The position numbers and the translations under genes are program-made. Shown piece by piece: positions 55,201-64,000 of a DNA stretch of 64,000 nt; within the stretch, counting starts at the first letter, position 1; the number at the start of each line of letters is the position of its first letter. Below the pieces are notes generated by a model. The model was not told where the DNA came from, did no database searches, and saw nothing but the letters and a program-made list of their open reading frames with translations. This stretch comes from Flavobacteriales bacterium UBA4466. GTDB taxonomy: Bacteria; Bacteroidota; Bacteroidia; Flavobacteriales_D; Crocinitomicaceae. Location of the stretch: contig CAJJBE010000004.1 of assembly GCA_905182335.1 (NCBI GenBank), forward strand, positions 62,001 to 126,000, written 5' to 3'.

Positions 55201-55664
55201 CTATTGCTGAAATGGTTGCTAAAATGACGGCAGATGATATTGCTTCTGCTGAAGTCTCAAAAGGATGGTCAGGAAAAATTAATGGAGAATCTGTTGAACT
55301 GGATTTAGGTGATTTTGATATTGTCGCTCAAGATATCCCAGGATGGTTAGTTAGTTCTGAAAATGGACTAACTGTTGCCTTGGATGTTACAATTTCTGAA
55401 GAATTAAAAGCGGAAGGGATTGCACGTGAGCTTGTCAATCGTGTTCAAAACTTGAGAAAGGATTCTGGCTTAGAAATAACAGATAGAATTATATTGAAAG
55501 TAGATACAAATGAGTTTATTCAAAATGCGATCATTGTAAACAAAGAGTATGTTTGTAATGAGGTTTTAGCAAATGACGTTTTATTTGAATCTTTAAATAA
55601 TGATTCATTAACAACTGATTTAGCTGAGTCAGCAGATGCTAAGATTACCTTAATGAAAGTGTGA
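52251..55664 (+). CDS. ileS: isoleucyl-tRNA synthetase
   Basis: An 1137-residue class I synthetase charging tRNA-Ile. The HIGH-equivalent motif is in [23 protein letters not shown]-like [20 protein letters not shown] follows, the editing (CP1) domain has [16 protein letters not shown], and the KMSKR loop is [15 protein letters not shown]. The long form and sequence are of the eukaryote-like type found across Bacteroidota, not the shorter type with a C-terminal zinc finger. It is cytoplasmic and transcribed alone. Confidence 0.96.
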   Translation: [1137 protein letters not shown]

Positions 55665-55681
55665 TGAGCCTGTAAAATATC

Positions 55682-55712
55682 AAAAGGGCTAAACTATGTT
55701 TAACCCTTTTTT
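55682..55712 (+). terminator. ileS rho-independent terminator
   Basis: AAAAGGGCTAAAC / GTTTAACCCTTTT with a TAT loop and one mismatch, followed by TT. It begins 17 bases after the ileS stop. The opposite strand also offers T-runs, so it may serve the convergent gene. Confidence 0.8.
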
Positions 55713-55784
55713 ATTTCTTAGAAGTTCACAAAGATAAAAGGTGTGTTCTTTATGTATAGAAGAACTACTTTTGCGGGGCCTTGA

Positions 55785-58700
55785 TTATTTTGCGATTAAG
55801 AATTTGATTCCACCTTCTTTTCCATCTTTTGTAGCACGAAGGTAATACACTCCAGCATTGACTTCTGGGATTGTTACATACTCCTCACCTGAAGTATAGG
55901 TTGAGCTAATGACTAATCTTCCTTTATAATCGTATACTTTATAATCAGTTCCTTTATCTAAACCTGTAATAACGAAGTTACCATCATTTGGATTAGGATC
56001 CAAAGAGATTCCACTAATGCTTTCTTCAGATAACCCTGCACAATCAAGAACTTCAGCATATAAAACCCTATAGCCTTCGCAGCCATTTTCATCTGTAAAA
56101 GTGTATGTAATTAGATGAACTCCCGGTCCTGATGAACTTGGATTGAATATTGAACCTGTTACTCCTACTCCAGAAAAAACACCTCCACTTGGTATTCCAA
56201 CCATTGTAACAGAAGTTTCGTATGAGCACAAGGGTCCAATTGAATTTGGTGAAGTTGATACAATAGGTGATGGATTGAAAATAATTGTTGTATTGACAAT
56301 ACTGTCACAACCTAAATTATTTGAATATATCTCTGTGTAGGTGCCAGCATTAGAATAGGTATTATTTCCAACTGTTAGGCTTGAACCTTGACAAATAGTG
56401 TAACTTAATGATAATGAAGATGATGAGAGTATAGAAAGATTAGTTGTAATAATACTGTCACATCCATTTAGGTTAGGGATTGTGTCGATATAAACACCAG
56501 CAGAATTATATGTACTTGTGCCAATATCTATTGAGGAGCCATCGCAAATTTCAAATGCTTGAGATGAAGCAATCTCATTTAGAACAGTTATCATGGATGT
56601 TTGTGTTGATACATCAGAGCCCTCAGAATTAGAAGCAGTTAAAGTAACATTGTATATTCCAGCGGCGTTATAAATATGTGTTGGATTTTGAGATGTCGAG
56701 GAATTCCCATCTCCAAATGTCCACATCCATGATGTAGGACCCCCTCCAGATAAATCAGTAAAATTGATTTCATTTCCTTCACAGGTTGATGATGTGTTAG
56801 AAGTAAAATTAGCTGTTGGTGCGACAGGCCCAGTTGAGTTATAAACCCCCACGCCTAGCCCAGAGAACCCAGAGCTAAATACTCCTGTAAAAGTGACATC
56901 ACTATAAAAGCTTCCTAAAACAGATGCAGAGCTTGAGATAGAGAAAGAATTAGCATTTGAGGGATTAACATCGTTAATTGCATTTGACCCATCAACTTTG
57001 ATGATTTCAGCATCGTTTCTAGAGTTACCTGTAATAGATTCCCATCCAGCAACTTCACTTTCTTTATAGTAAAGGGTTACATTATATGTTCCATTTGGAT
57101 TACTGTTCGTTGGAGTTACCTTAAATGTTTTTGAGTGTAAAAAATCATTAGGGTTTGCGGTGTTGAATTGTAAAGCTGATGTTCCATCTCTATCTACCTC
57201 AACAGTAACACATCCATAGTCAAATGATGATGTGTTTTCCAAAGAAAGCATAACATTGGTTGATGTTGGATCATAAAAATAAACTGTTGTATTTGGCGCA
57301 AGGTTCGCTGTCATTCCAGCGCTACTATTCATATCGGTCTGGATGCCGATAGGACCTTGACTAATAATGGATACATCATCAACTCCCATACCGTATAGGT
57401 AGCCTGTTCCATCGCTGTATTTAATAGAGAAGACAACATTATTATTTCCTGTGTACGGACTTAGGTCTACATTTTGGGTCATCCACACAACATCTGTTGT
57501 AATTGGTTGAACTAAAGTAGCTGCGCCACCATCAATAGAGACATAAATTTCGGCTGTTTCAGTATTGTTGTCCCATGTTTTCCCTTCAAAATAAGAAAGA
57601 AAGGATAAGGTCCCGCTCGTAAATCCAGTTAAATTTATTGGCGGAAAGTTTAAGTCCACATTATCTTGATCACAATCGCAATTATCATCATTAATCCAAA
57701 CAAAATTAGATGTGTTTGTGGCTGGGAAAGTCATGGGCTGGGTGCTTGCATTAGTAGCATCTCCAATTTGAAACGGGGTGTCACCTGAAGCGTTTATTGT
57801 AGTAAAACCCCCAAATCCTGATTCAAAATTTTCGGTTAATAAGGTTGCATCATTGACTATAGATGTCGGGTCTAAATCATTGTCATTAATTGTAATATCA
57901 ACAAGTTGGTTAGCAATTGCTGAAACAGCATCTCCTCCGTTTGCATTCAATGTGTATCCGAGGATAATATTTTCGGTTCCTTCAACAATATTGTCATTAT
58001 AAACCCAGACTTCTGCTGTCGCCGTTAAAACTGAACCAGCTAGAGTAAAAGTTGAATTATTTAAAGTAAAATCTTCGCCTAGGGTGGCGCTACCACCGGT
58101 AACTAAAACTGTTATGTCCGCATTTTGAGTTGGAGAAAGACCAATTGAAATAGGAACATTAATTACTTGATAATCTAAACAAGAGCTAGATGCTGTTGTC
58201 GCATCTGTTTCATTTACTATTGCAGTGGCAATGTCAAATTGAACAGCTGGCTGAGCAACAGCGTTATAAACCCCCACGCCTAGCCCAGAGAACCCAGAGC
58301 TAAATACTCCTGTAAAAGTGACATCACTATAAAAGCTTCCTAAAACAGATGCAGAGCTTGAGATAGAGAAAGAATTAGCATTTGAGGGATTAACATCGTT
58401 AATTGCATTTGACCCATCAACTTTGATGATTTCAGCATCGTTTCTAGAGTTACCTGTAATAGATTCCCATCCAGCAACTTCACTTTCTTTATAGTAAAGG
58501 GTTACATTATATGTTCCATTTGGATTACTGTTCGTTGGAGTTACCTTAAATGTTTTTGAGTGTAAAAAATCATTAGGGTTTGCGGTGTTGAATTGTAAAG
58601 CTGATGTTCCATCTCTATCTACCTCAACAGTAACACATCCATAGTCAAATGATGATGTGTTTTCCAAAGAAAGCATAACATTGGTTGATGTTGGATCATA

Positions 58701-61262
58701 AAAATAAACTGTTGTATTTGGCGCAAGGTTCGCTGTCATTCCAGCGCTACTATTCATATCGGTCTGGATGCCGATAGGACCTTGACTAATAATGGATACA
58801 TCATCAACTCCCATACCGTATAGGTAGCCTGTTCCATCGCTGTATTTAATAGAGAAGACAACATTATTATTTCCTGTGTACGGACTTAGGTCTACATTTT
58901 GGGTCATCCACACAACATCTGTTGTAATTGGTTGAACTAAAGTAGCTGCGCCACCATCAATAGAGACATAAATTTCGGCTGTTTCAGTATTGTTGTCCCA
59001 TGTTTTCCCTTCAAAATAAGAAAGAAAGGATAAGGTCCCGCTCGTAAATCCAGTTAAATTTATTGGCGGAAAGTTTAAGTCCACATTATCTTGATCACAA
59101 TCGCAATTATCATCATTAATCCAAACAAAATTAGATGTGTTTGTGGCTGGGAAAGTCATGGGCTGGGTGCTTGCATTAGTAGCATCTCCAATTTGAAACG
59201 GGGTGTCACCTGAAGCGTTTATTGTAGTAAAACCCCCAAATCCTGATTCAAAATTTTCGGTTAATAAGGTTGCATCATTGACTATAGATGTCGGGTCTAA
59301 ATCATTGTCATTAATTGTAATATCAACAAGTTGGTTAGCAATTGCTGAAACAGCATCTCCTCCGTTTGCATTCAATGTGTATCCGAGGATAATATTTTCG
59401 GTTCCTTCAACAATATTGTCATTATAAACCCAGACTTCTGCTGTCGCCGTTAAAACTGAACCAGCTAGAGTAAAAGTTGAATTATTTAAAGTAAAATCTT
59501 CGCCTAGGGTGGCGCTACCACCGGTAACTAAAACTGTTATGTCCGCATTTTGAGTTGGAGAAAGACCAATTGAAATAGGAACATTAATTACTTGATAATC
59601 TAAACAAGAGCTAGATGCTGTTGTCGCATCTGTTTCATTTACTATTGCAGTGGCAATGTCAAATTGAACAGCTGGATCTTGGTTACATAATTCAATATTA
59701 AAGGCACCTATTCTAGTTGATCCAGAAGATGTAGGATTATAAACGCCTGTAAAATAAAATGTCTCTCCATCTGAAGGGTCAACTCCCATAGAGTTATAAT
59801 CACCATATCTGTTTGAATTATTATTGGTTGTCCCTGTTGCAATTGATGTTTCTGGCTCTGTCATCTGGTCAAGTGGATCACACTCCTTACGTCCTGTATA
59901 TCGCAGGGAAGGGTATGTTGAACTACTTGACACGTTATAGGCTAAACCAATATTTCCAGACGCAGAAATACCAATAGAGGGCATCCACCTAGAGTCTGTA
60001 TCTGGAGCATATGTGCTTTCTTGATAAAGAATCCATGATCCAGCAGCCCCTCCTGTTCTTCTTAACTCATACCAACGTATACCAGCTTGATCATTTCCTG
60101 ATACATCGGTAACATGACAACAAACTATTGATTCATGAGTACTAAAGTTTCTATACATGATTCGATTCATCAAGACCTCTCTAAGAGGGTCAAGATTTGT
60201 ATTAGAACCAGGCTGATCGATACAAGAAAATGATGTATAACCACAGAGTTCAGAATCGAAAGGTAACGTCATATTTAATGTTGTGATTTGATTAATCGAA
60301 GAGTTTGAAGAATTTGACCAATCAAGGTTTATCTCCCAAATTTCTAACGCATCATTTGCAACACCAGACCATGCATCATCTCTCATACGCATAACCATCG
60401 GCGGTGCTCCTGCAGGAGGGTTTGTTGTTCCTAATAAACTAACAGGAGTTGTTGCTTGGAACCCGATAGTGCCATAACTAGGAACAGTAAAACGTTGTGC
60501 AGATGTTGGAGTGCCAGACAATAAATCTGCTCTATTTATAGCATAAACAGGGGAATTACCAGACTCATTGGTTGTTATGATGTAAGCATCATTCCAAATT
60601 GAGTATTTAGGATAATCAGGAAAGTTAGGGGAATTAAAAGAAAATGTGTAGTATGCTCCGGTTGGATCGGCAGTTTGAGATATTGCAATATGCATATTAT
60701 CTCCTGAACTAGAGAATTCACTTAACATCCAACGATCAGCCCGCTCATCGTATAATACAATTGGGTCACCAAGACCACCTGGCATGTTCATGAAGTTGTC
60801 AAAGTATATTTGACTCCCGATTGCCCCCCCCGTTTTTGAATAAACTTGAATGTATGCACCAGAAGGGCCATTTGTCATCTGAACAACATGATTAGGTCCA
60901 ACATCTACTGCTGGATCCGCAGGATTAGTATTAAAGTTGGTAATACCATCCCAACTTTGAGTCAATACATTTGTGTTAGCAGGTGAATAGTGTTTTTGTA
61001 ATGCTGGGTCTTCTCCTTGCGGTAAAGCATTTGGGTTTACAGATTCGTTTAAGATCCAGTCACCCTTTGGGTGGTATCCAATTTTTGGTGTTTTTGTGAT
61101 TTCATTAACCGTTCCTACAGGCTCTAGATAATTAATTAGACTTCCCGTTAATCCGTTATAGGATACAGGTATAGAGACAGCTTGAATCTCATTTGTTTGC
61201 TTTTGGGCATTGACTGTGCTTGTAATTAATACAGCTGCCACTGAAAAGAGTAGTTTTTTCAT
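55785..61262 (-). CDS. giant T9SS surface protein with internal 1.4-kb duplication
   Basis: An 1825-residue exported protein. Signal peptide 1-19. An N-terminal domain (about 20-520) contains NPADPAVDVGPNHVVQMTNG and no known catalytic site. Two copies of a ~470-residue unit follow (about 530-1000 and 1005-1475). Each has a Calx-beta domain ending DITINDND, then a jelly-roll/choice-of-anchor-like domain (ENFESGFGGF) and a beta domain with KVTPTNSNPNGTYNVTLYY. Next come a PKD domain (FGDGNSSTSQNPTHIY), repeated CDSI modules and a T9SS sorting domain ending KFLIAK. It is probably an adhesin or matrix protein. The duplicated part appears identical. Confidence 0.9.
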   Translation of the reverse strand: MKKLLFSVAAVLITSTVNAQKQTNEIQAVSIPVSYNGLTGSLINYLEPVGTVNEITKTPKIGYHPKGDWILNESVNPNALPQGEDPALQKHYSPANTNVLTQSWDGITNFNTNPADPAVDVGPNHVVQMTNGPSGAYIQVYSKTGGAIGSQIYFDNFMNMPGGLGDPIVLYDERADRWMLSEFSSSGDNMHIAISQTADPTGAYYTFSFNSPNFPDYPKYSIWNDAYIITTNESGNSPVYAINRADLLSGTPTSAQRFTVPSYGTIGFQATTPVSLLGTTNPPAGAPPMVMRMRDDAWSGVANDALEIWEINLDWSNSSNSSINQITTLNMTLPFDSELCGYTSFSCIDQPGSNTNLDPLREVLMNRIMYRNFSTHESIVCCHVTDVSGNDQAGIRWYELRRTGGAAGSWILYQESTYAPDTDSRWMPSIGISASGNIGLAYNVSSSSTYPSLRYTGRKECDPLDQMTEPETSIATGTTNNNSNRYGDYNSMGVDPSDGETFYFTGVYNPTSSGSTRIGAFNIELCNQDPAVQFDIATAIVNETDATTASSSCLDYQVINVPISIGLSPTQNADITVLVTGGSATLGEDFTLNNSTFTLAGSVLTATAEVWVYNDNIVEGTENIILGYTLNANGGDAVSAIANQLVDITINDNDLDPTSIVNDATLLTENFESGFGGFTTINASGDTPFQIGDATNASTQPMTFPATNTSNFVWINDDNCDCDQDNVDLNFPPINLTGFTSGTLSFLSYFEGKTWDNNTETAEIYVSIDGGAATLVQPITTDVVWMTQNVDLSPYTGNNNVVFSIKYSDGTGYLYGMGVDDVSIISQGPIGIQTDMNSSAGMTANLAPNTTVYFYDPTSTNVMLSLENTSSFDYGCVTVEVDRDGTSALQFNTANPNDFLHSKTFKVTPTNSNPNGTYNVTLYYKESEVAGWESITGNSRNDAEIIKVDGSNAINDVNPSNANSFSISSSASVLGSFYSDVTFTGVFSSGFSGLGVGVYNAVAQPAVQFDIATAIVNETDATTASSSCLDYQVINVPISIGLSPTQNADITVLVTGGSATLGEDFTLNNSTFTLAGSVLTATAEVWVYNDNIVEGTENIILGYTLNANGGDAVSAIANQLVDITINDNDLDPTSIVNDATLLTENFESGFGGFTTINASGDTPFQIGDATNASTQPMTFPATNTSNFVWINDDNCDCDQDNVDLNFPPINLTGFTSGTLSFLSYFEGKTWDNNTETAEIYVSIDGGAATLVQPITTDVVWMTQNVDLSPYTGNNNVVFSIKYSDGTGYLYGMGVDDVSIISQGPIGIQTDMNSSAGMTANLAPNTTVYFYDPTSTNVMLSLENTSSFDYGCVTVEVDRDGTSALQFNTANPNDFLHSKTFKVTPTNSNPNGTYNVTLYYKESEVAGWESITGNSRNDAEIIKVDGSNAINDVNPSNANSFSISSSASVLGSFYSDVTFTGVFSSGFSGLGVGVYNSTGPVAPTANFTSNTSSTCEGNEINFTDLSGGGPTSWMWTFGDGNSSTSQNPTHIYNAAGIYNVTLTASNSEGSDVSTQTSMITVLNEIASSQAFEICDGSSIDIGTSTYNSAGVYIDTIPNLNGCDSIITTNLSILSSSSLSLSYTICQGSSLTVGNNTYSNAGTYTEIYSNNLGCDSIVNTTIIFNPSPIVSTSPNSIGPLCSYETSVTMVGIPSGGVFSGVGVTGSIFNPSSSGPGVHLITYTFTDENGCEGYRVLYAEVLDCAGLSEESISGISLDPNPNDGNFVITGLDKGTDYKVYDYKGRLVISSTYTSGEEYVTIPEVNAGVYYLRATKDGKEGGIKFLIAK
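56838..58250 (-). repeat. tandem duplication, copy B (1413 bases)
   Basis: Encodes residues about 1005-1475 of the giant surface protein. It repeats 58263-59675 at an offset of 1425 bases, with a 12-base linker between the copies (58251-58262). I found no difference between the copies where I compared DNA and translation. It is a direct repeat. Confidence 0.9.
58263..59675 (-). repeat. tandem duplication, copy A (1413 bases)
   Basis: Encodes residues about 530-1000 of the giant surface protein and is the partner of 56838-58250. The breakpoints are inside coding sequence and keep the frame. The near-identity argues for recent duplication or gene conversion. Confidence 0.9.
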
Positions 61263-61424
61263 GGAGAGATTAGTTTATCAAAAATTCGAATTGTAAACAT
61301 AAACAATTTTCCTCCTTAAAAGGCCGAGTTTGTTTTATAAAATAACGGCTAAATATTGATGGTATCGCTTAAGAATTAAACTATTATTGTATATTAATCA
61401 TGAAATGAACCTTCAACTAGAAGA

Positions 61425-63701
61425 ATGGATATAAATGCAATAGCTGATTTTACCGAGAAATTTATCAATCAAACAAATAAGTCAATTTTTTTAACAGGGA
61501 AAGCGGGTACAGGGAAAACTACATTACTTCAAAAGATTGTTAAAACTACTTATAAGCAAACAGTTATTGTTGCGCCAACAGGAATAGCGGCATTGAATGC
61601 TGGCGGAGTTACAATTCATTCATTTTTTCAGCTACCGTTCGGAGGTTTTATTCCAGATTTTAAGGTTGACGCGCAATTTACAGATCAGGTAAAACTAGAA
61701 ACGAAATCTACATTGATGCGTCACTTCAAAATGAATGCGACTAGAAAATCAATAATTCGAAATCTCGAATTATTGATTATCGATGAGGTAAGCATGCTGA
61801 GAGCAGACGTATTAGACGCCATTGATTGGACACTTAGAAATGTGAGAGGCATCAATAAGCCGTTTGGAGGGGTACAAGTTTTATTTATTGGAGATTTACT
61901 ACAATTACCGCCTGTTGTTAAACAGCAAGAGTGGAATTTTCTAAGAAATTATTATCGAGGTATATTTTTCTTTAACTCTCACGTTGTTCAAGAATCAGAA
62001 CCTGTATATATTGAACTAGAGAAAGTATATCGGCAAGAGGATGAAAGCTTCATTGATATCCTAAATAACCTTCGTAATAATGAAATCACAGAAAGTGATA
62101 TAGCTATCCTTAACAAACATGTTCAGCAAAATTTCAAATCTGTTGATCATAATGATTATATCACACTAACAACACATAATTCAGATGCGGATAGAATTAA
62201 CCTAGGTGCATTGAAACGTTTAGAATCTAAATCTGTCAGTTTTGATTCTGAGATTACGGGTAGTTTTCCGCAGCATTTATTTCCATTGGATGAAACGTTG
62301 GAATTAAAAATAGGGGCCCAAGTCATGTTTATAAAGAATGATGTTTCTCAGGATAAAGAATTCTATAATGGGAAAATGGGAAAAATTATAGGATTAGACG
62401 ATGATGAAATTCGCGTGAACTTCCCAAAGGAAAATAAAACAATTAGTGTTGATCGTTACGAATGGAATAATATTCAGTACACATTAAACCCATCTACGAG
62501 TGAAGTGGATGAAAAAGTACTGGGTACATTCGTTCATTTCCCGCTTAAGCTAGCTTGGGCAATAACGGTACATAAAAGTCAAGGACTTACTTTTGAAAAA
62601 GCGGTCATAGATTTGTCTAAGGTATTTGTGCCGGGACAGGCTTATGTTGCCTTATCACGTCTTCGGTCATTGGATGGATTAGTTCTTTTGAATCCCATTA
62701 GAGTGAATGGACTTTCAATCGACAAGGATGTGGCTTCTTATGCGAAGTCCAAGAATGAAGTAGTTGATTTGGACAAAACACTGCAAGAAGAAACGTTTAA
62801 TTTTTTGAGAGACTTATTGACAATGACGTATGACTGGGTAGAGCTAATGAATAAATGGAAAACACATGAGAAGACATATAAGAATCATGGCGTAAAATCT
62901 CTTAAAGGGAAGAATTTGGCATGGGCAACACAGCAGGTCCAGATTTTGAGCGGGACGATTGATCCGTCTAGGAAATTTAGAAATCAACTGACCAATCTAT
63001 TTAACGAGCAAAAGGTTGACTTAGAGTTCATCTACAAAAGAACAACTTCAGCGTACGATTATTTCTTTAAAGTCTTGGACGGGATGTTGTATTCCAATTT
63101 GAAGAAAATGGCTGAGCTCCAATCACAAAAGAATACGAAGCAGTATAACGAAGAATTGGAAGAATTGGACGTGTTATTGACAGAGACTGTTTTGAGGGTG
63201 AAAAAAGTAACAAGAGTTATTGAAGCAATAATGAATGGTCAACCGTTGGATAAAAAGCACATTTGGACAGCTGACATTAAGGGGTATAAAAGCACAAAAA
63301 TCGAATTGGTTAAAAATGAAATGCGAGTGGATAATGCAACCTTTGACTTTGACACTGATTTTGTTCAATTAAAAACGAAGAGTACAAAAACTAAACTTTC
63401 CAAAGAGAAAAAAGAGTCTACTTACGAGGTTACATTGAAGCTAATCAAGAAAGGAGCCCCTATTGAGCATATCGCTAGAGAAAGGCAGCTTTCTGCTGGA
63501 ACAATATCAGCACATTGTGTTCGCTTACTTAAAACTGAAAAAATAGATCTAAAAGATGTTATGGATAGCAAACTTATCAATGAACTTTATGATGTGTTCG
63601 AAGAGTATGAAGGAGGTTCAATGACCCCTCTTAAAGATAAGGTTGGAGAAAAATATACTTGGGATGAGTTAAAACTTTATCAAGCTTCTTTACTCGTGTA
63701 G
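61425..63701 (+). CDS. Pif1/RecD-like superfamily 1 helicase with C-terminal HTH
   Basis: A 758-residue helicase. Walker A is GKAGTGKTT near residues 25-33, Walker B LLIIDEVSM near 116-124, then GGVQVLFIGDLLQLPPVV. The UvrD_C_2-type motif is TVHKSQGLTFEKAVIDLS, with YVALSRLRSLDGLVLL after it. The last 250 residues are a helical region, then a helix-turn-helix (IEHIARERQLSAGTISAHCVRLL, about 683-705) as in RecQ-type helicases, and a short tail. It is a DNA helicase of recombination or repair; partners are not shown. It is transcribed alone. Confidence 0.9.
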   Translation: MDINAIADFTEKFINQTNKSIFLTGKAGTGKTTLLQKIVKTTYKQTVIVAPTGIAALNAGGVTIHSFFQLPFGGFIPDFKVDAQFTDQVKLETKSTLMRHFKMNATRKSIIRNLELLIIDEVSMLRADVLDAIDWTLRNVRGINKPFGGVQVLFIGDLLQLPPVVKQQEWNFLRNYYRGIFFFNSHVVQESEPVYIELEKVYRQEDESFIDILNNLRNNEITESDIAILNKHVQQNFKSVDHNDYITLTTHNSDADRINLGALKRLESKSVSFDSEITGSFPQHLFPLDETLELKIGAQVMFIKNDVSQDKEFYNGKMGKIIGLDDDEIRVNFPKENKTISVDRYEWNNIQYTLNPSTSEVDEKVLGTFVHFPLKLAWAITVHKSQGLTFEKAVIDLSKVFVPGQAYVALSRLRSLDGLVLLNPIRVNGLSIDKDVASYAKSKNEVVDLDKTLQEETFNFLRDLLTMTYDWVELMNKWKTHEKTYKNHGVKSLKGKNLAWATQQVQILSGTIDPSRKFRNQLTNLFNEQKVDLEFIYKRTTSAYDYFFKVLDGMLYSNLKKMAELQSQKNTKQYNEELEELDVLLTETVLRVKKVTRVIEAIMNGQPLDKKHIWTADIKGYKSTKIELVKNEMRVDNATFDFDTDFVQLKTKSTKTKLSKEKKESTYEVTLKLIKKGAPIEHIARERQLSAGTISAHCVRLLKTEKIDLKDVMDSKLINELYDVFEEYEGGSMTPLKDKVGEKYTWDELKLYQASLLV

Positions 63702-63831
63702 CTTCTTTTTGTTGGTAAGGTTTATCATTCGAAAACACACATCTCTTGGTCATTTTTTCAAATCCTTCTACTGTTAGGTCTCAACACGATAAGGCCAAAT
63801 GATTCATTTGAAATAGATTTCACTTGAAATT

Positions 63832-63999
63832 CTATTGCATATACTCGCATTTTTCTCGTAATTTAAATCTTCTAGGATTATCTCCTACATAACTCATTTC
63901 AGCAGTAAAAGAAAGCCATGCCCATGATAGCTTTCTCCGAAGGGGCGTGAGAATAATAATATTGTTGCCCAATTGATAAAAAGATAGTAAAAGACTTGT
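63832..63999 (-). CDS. possible 3' end of a gene running off the window
   Basis: On the minus strand a frame open to the window edge encodes 55 residues ending TAEMSYVGDNPRRFKLREKC and then EYMQ with TAG at 63832-63834. The composition is protein-like, and the end is a plausible C-terminus. No family is recognised. The region 63702-63831 holds no gene I can see. Confidence is low because only part is visible. Confidence 0.35.
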   Translation of the reverse strand, partial: TSLLLSFYQLGNNIIILTPLRRKLSWAWLSFTAEMSYVGDNPRRFKLREKCEYMQ

Positions 64000-64000
64000 A

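Noticed and set aside
57778-58002. Identical 74-codon plus-strand frames at 57778-58002 and 59203-59427
   Set aside because: They are antisense shadows, identical only because the underlying DNA is duplicated.
56838-59675. CRISPR or transposon as the source of the long repeat
   Set aside because: Two long in-frame coding copies with a 12-base linker are a gene-internal duplication; there are no short regular repeats, spacers, terminal inverted repeats or transposase.

Overview
The window looks like a chromosome segment of a low-GC member of the Bacteroidota, most likely an aerobic, marine-type Flavobacteriales (Crocinitomicaceae/Cryomorphaceae-like). This is an inference from several signs. 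Secreted proteins carry type IX secretion (T9SS) C-terminal sorting domains. Many promoters carry the Bacteroidota -7 element TAnnTTTG. Families restricted to the phylum are present (DUF6029, Omp28-like lipoprotein, DUF4286, FdhF/YdeP next to secreted proteins), and the mreBCD-mrdA-rodA order is the one seen in this phylum. No rRNA, tRNA, CRISPR array, complete insertion sequence or prophage was found.

Layout. 1-2.3 kb: DUF2237 protein, small lipoprotein, hemL. 2.4-5.8 kb: a kynurenine-pathway operon (kynU, a 73-residue membrane protein, kmo, an ArsC/Spx-like protein), ending in the orphan tail of a T9SS-secreted protein and a terminator. 5.8-8.9 kb: EamA transporter, then yicC-gmk-nadD. 8.9-20.2 kb, minus strand: purH, then the elongasome cluster mreB-mreC-mreD-mrdA-rodA with four-base overlaps, then a class A PBP and the 3-oxoacid CoA-transferase pair scoA-scoB. 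20.4-27.1 kb: orphan OmpR-type regulator, dCMP-deaminase-like enzyme, S41 protease, a T9SS-exported c-heme/PHM-like copper protein, DUF4286, rsmA, a small membrane protein, ispD.

27.1-30 kb is the least ordinary part. It has a long leader or possible small RNA, two proteins I cannot assign, a decayed SPFH-type gene in pieces, and an orphan methyltransferase. 30-36.4 kb, minus strand: ribE, a CAP-domain protein coupled to an FdhF/YdeP molybdoenzyme, a PH-domain membrane protein, rluF, cysQ, and a small T9SS protein. 36.7-39.9 kb: a three-gene envelope module (TlpA-like thioredoxin, DUF6029 outer-membrane protein, Omp28-like lipoprotein). 40-46.2 kb: biotin carrier protein, M1 aminopeptidase lipoprotein, bcp, recA, lipid kinase. 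46.3-55.7 kb: a radical SAM protein with an unusual cysteine spacing, two small proteins, dxs and ileS. 55.8-61.3 kb: a giant T9SS surface protein with a 1.4-kb internal tandem duplication. 61.4 kb to the end: Pif1/RecD-like helicase, and probably the 3' end of one more gene.

Most genes are housekeeping: tetrapyrrole, NAD, purine, isoprenoid (dxs and ispD both present), riboflavin, cell-wall elongation and translation. The most interesting signals are gene debris (a T9SS tail fused to the kyn operon; the SPFH remnant), the perfect-looking 1.4-kb duplication, a palindrome over the recA promoter, the Cx4CxxC radical SAM protein, and the uncharacterised small membrane protein inside the kynurenine operon. 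I did not find a convincing new multi-gene defence or biosynthetic system.
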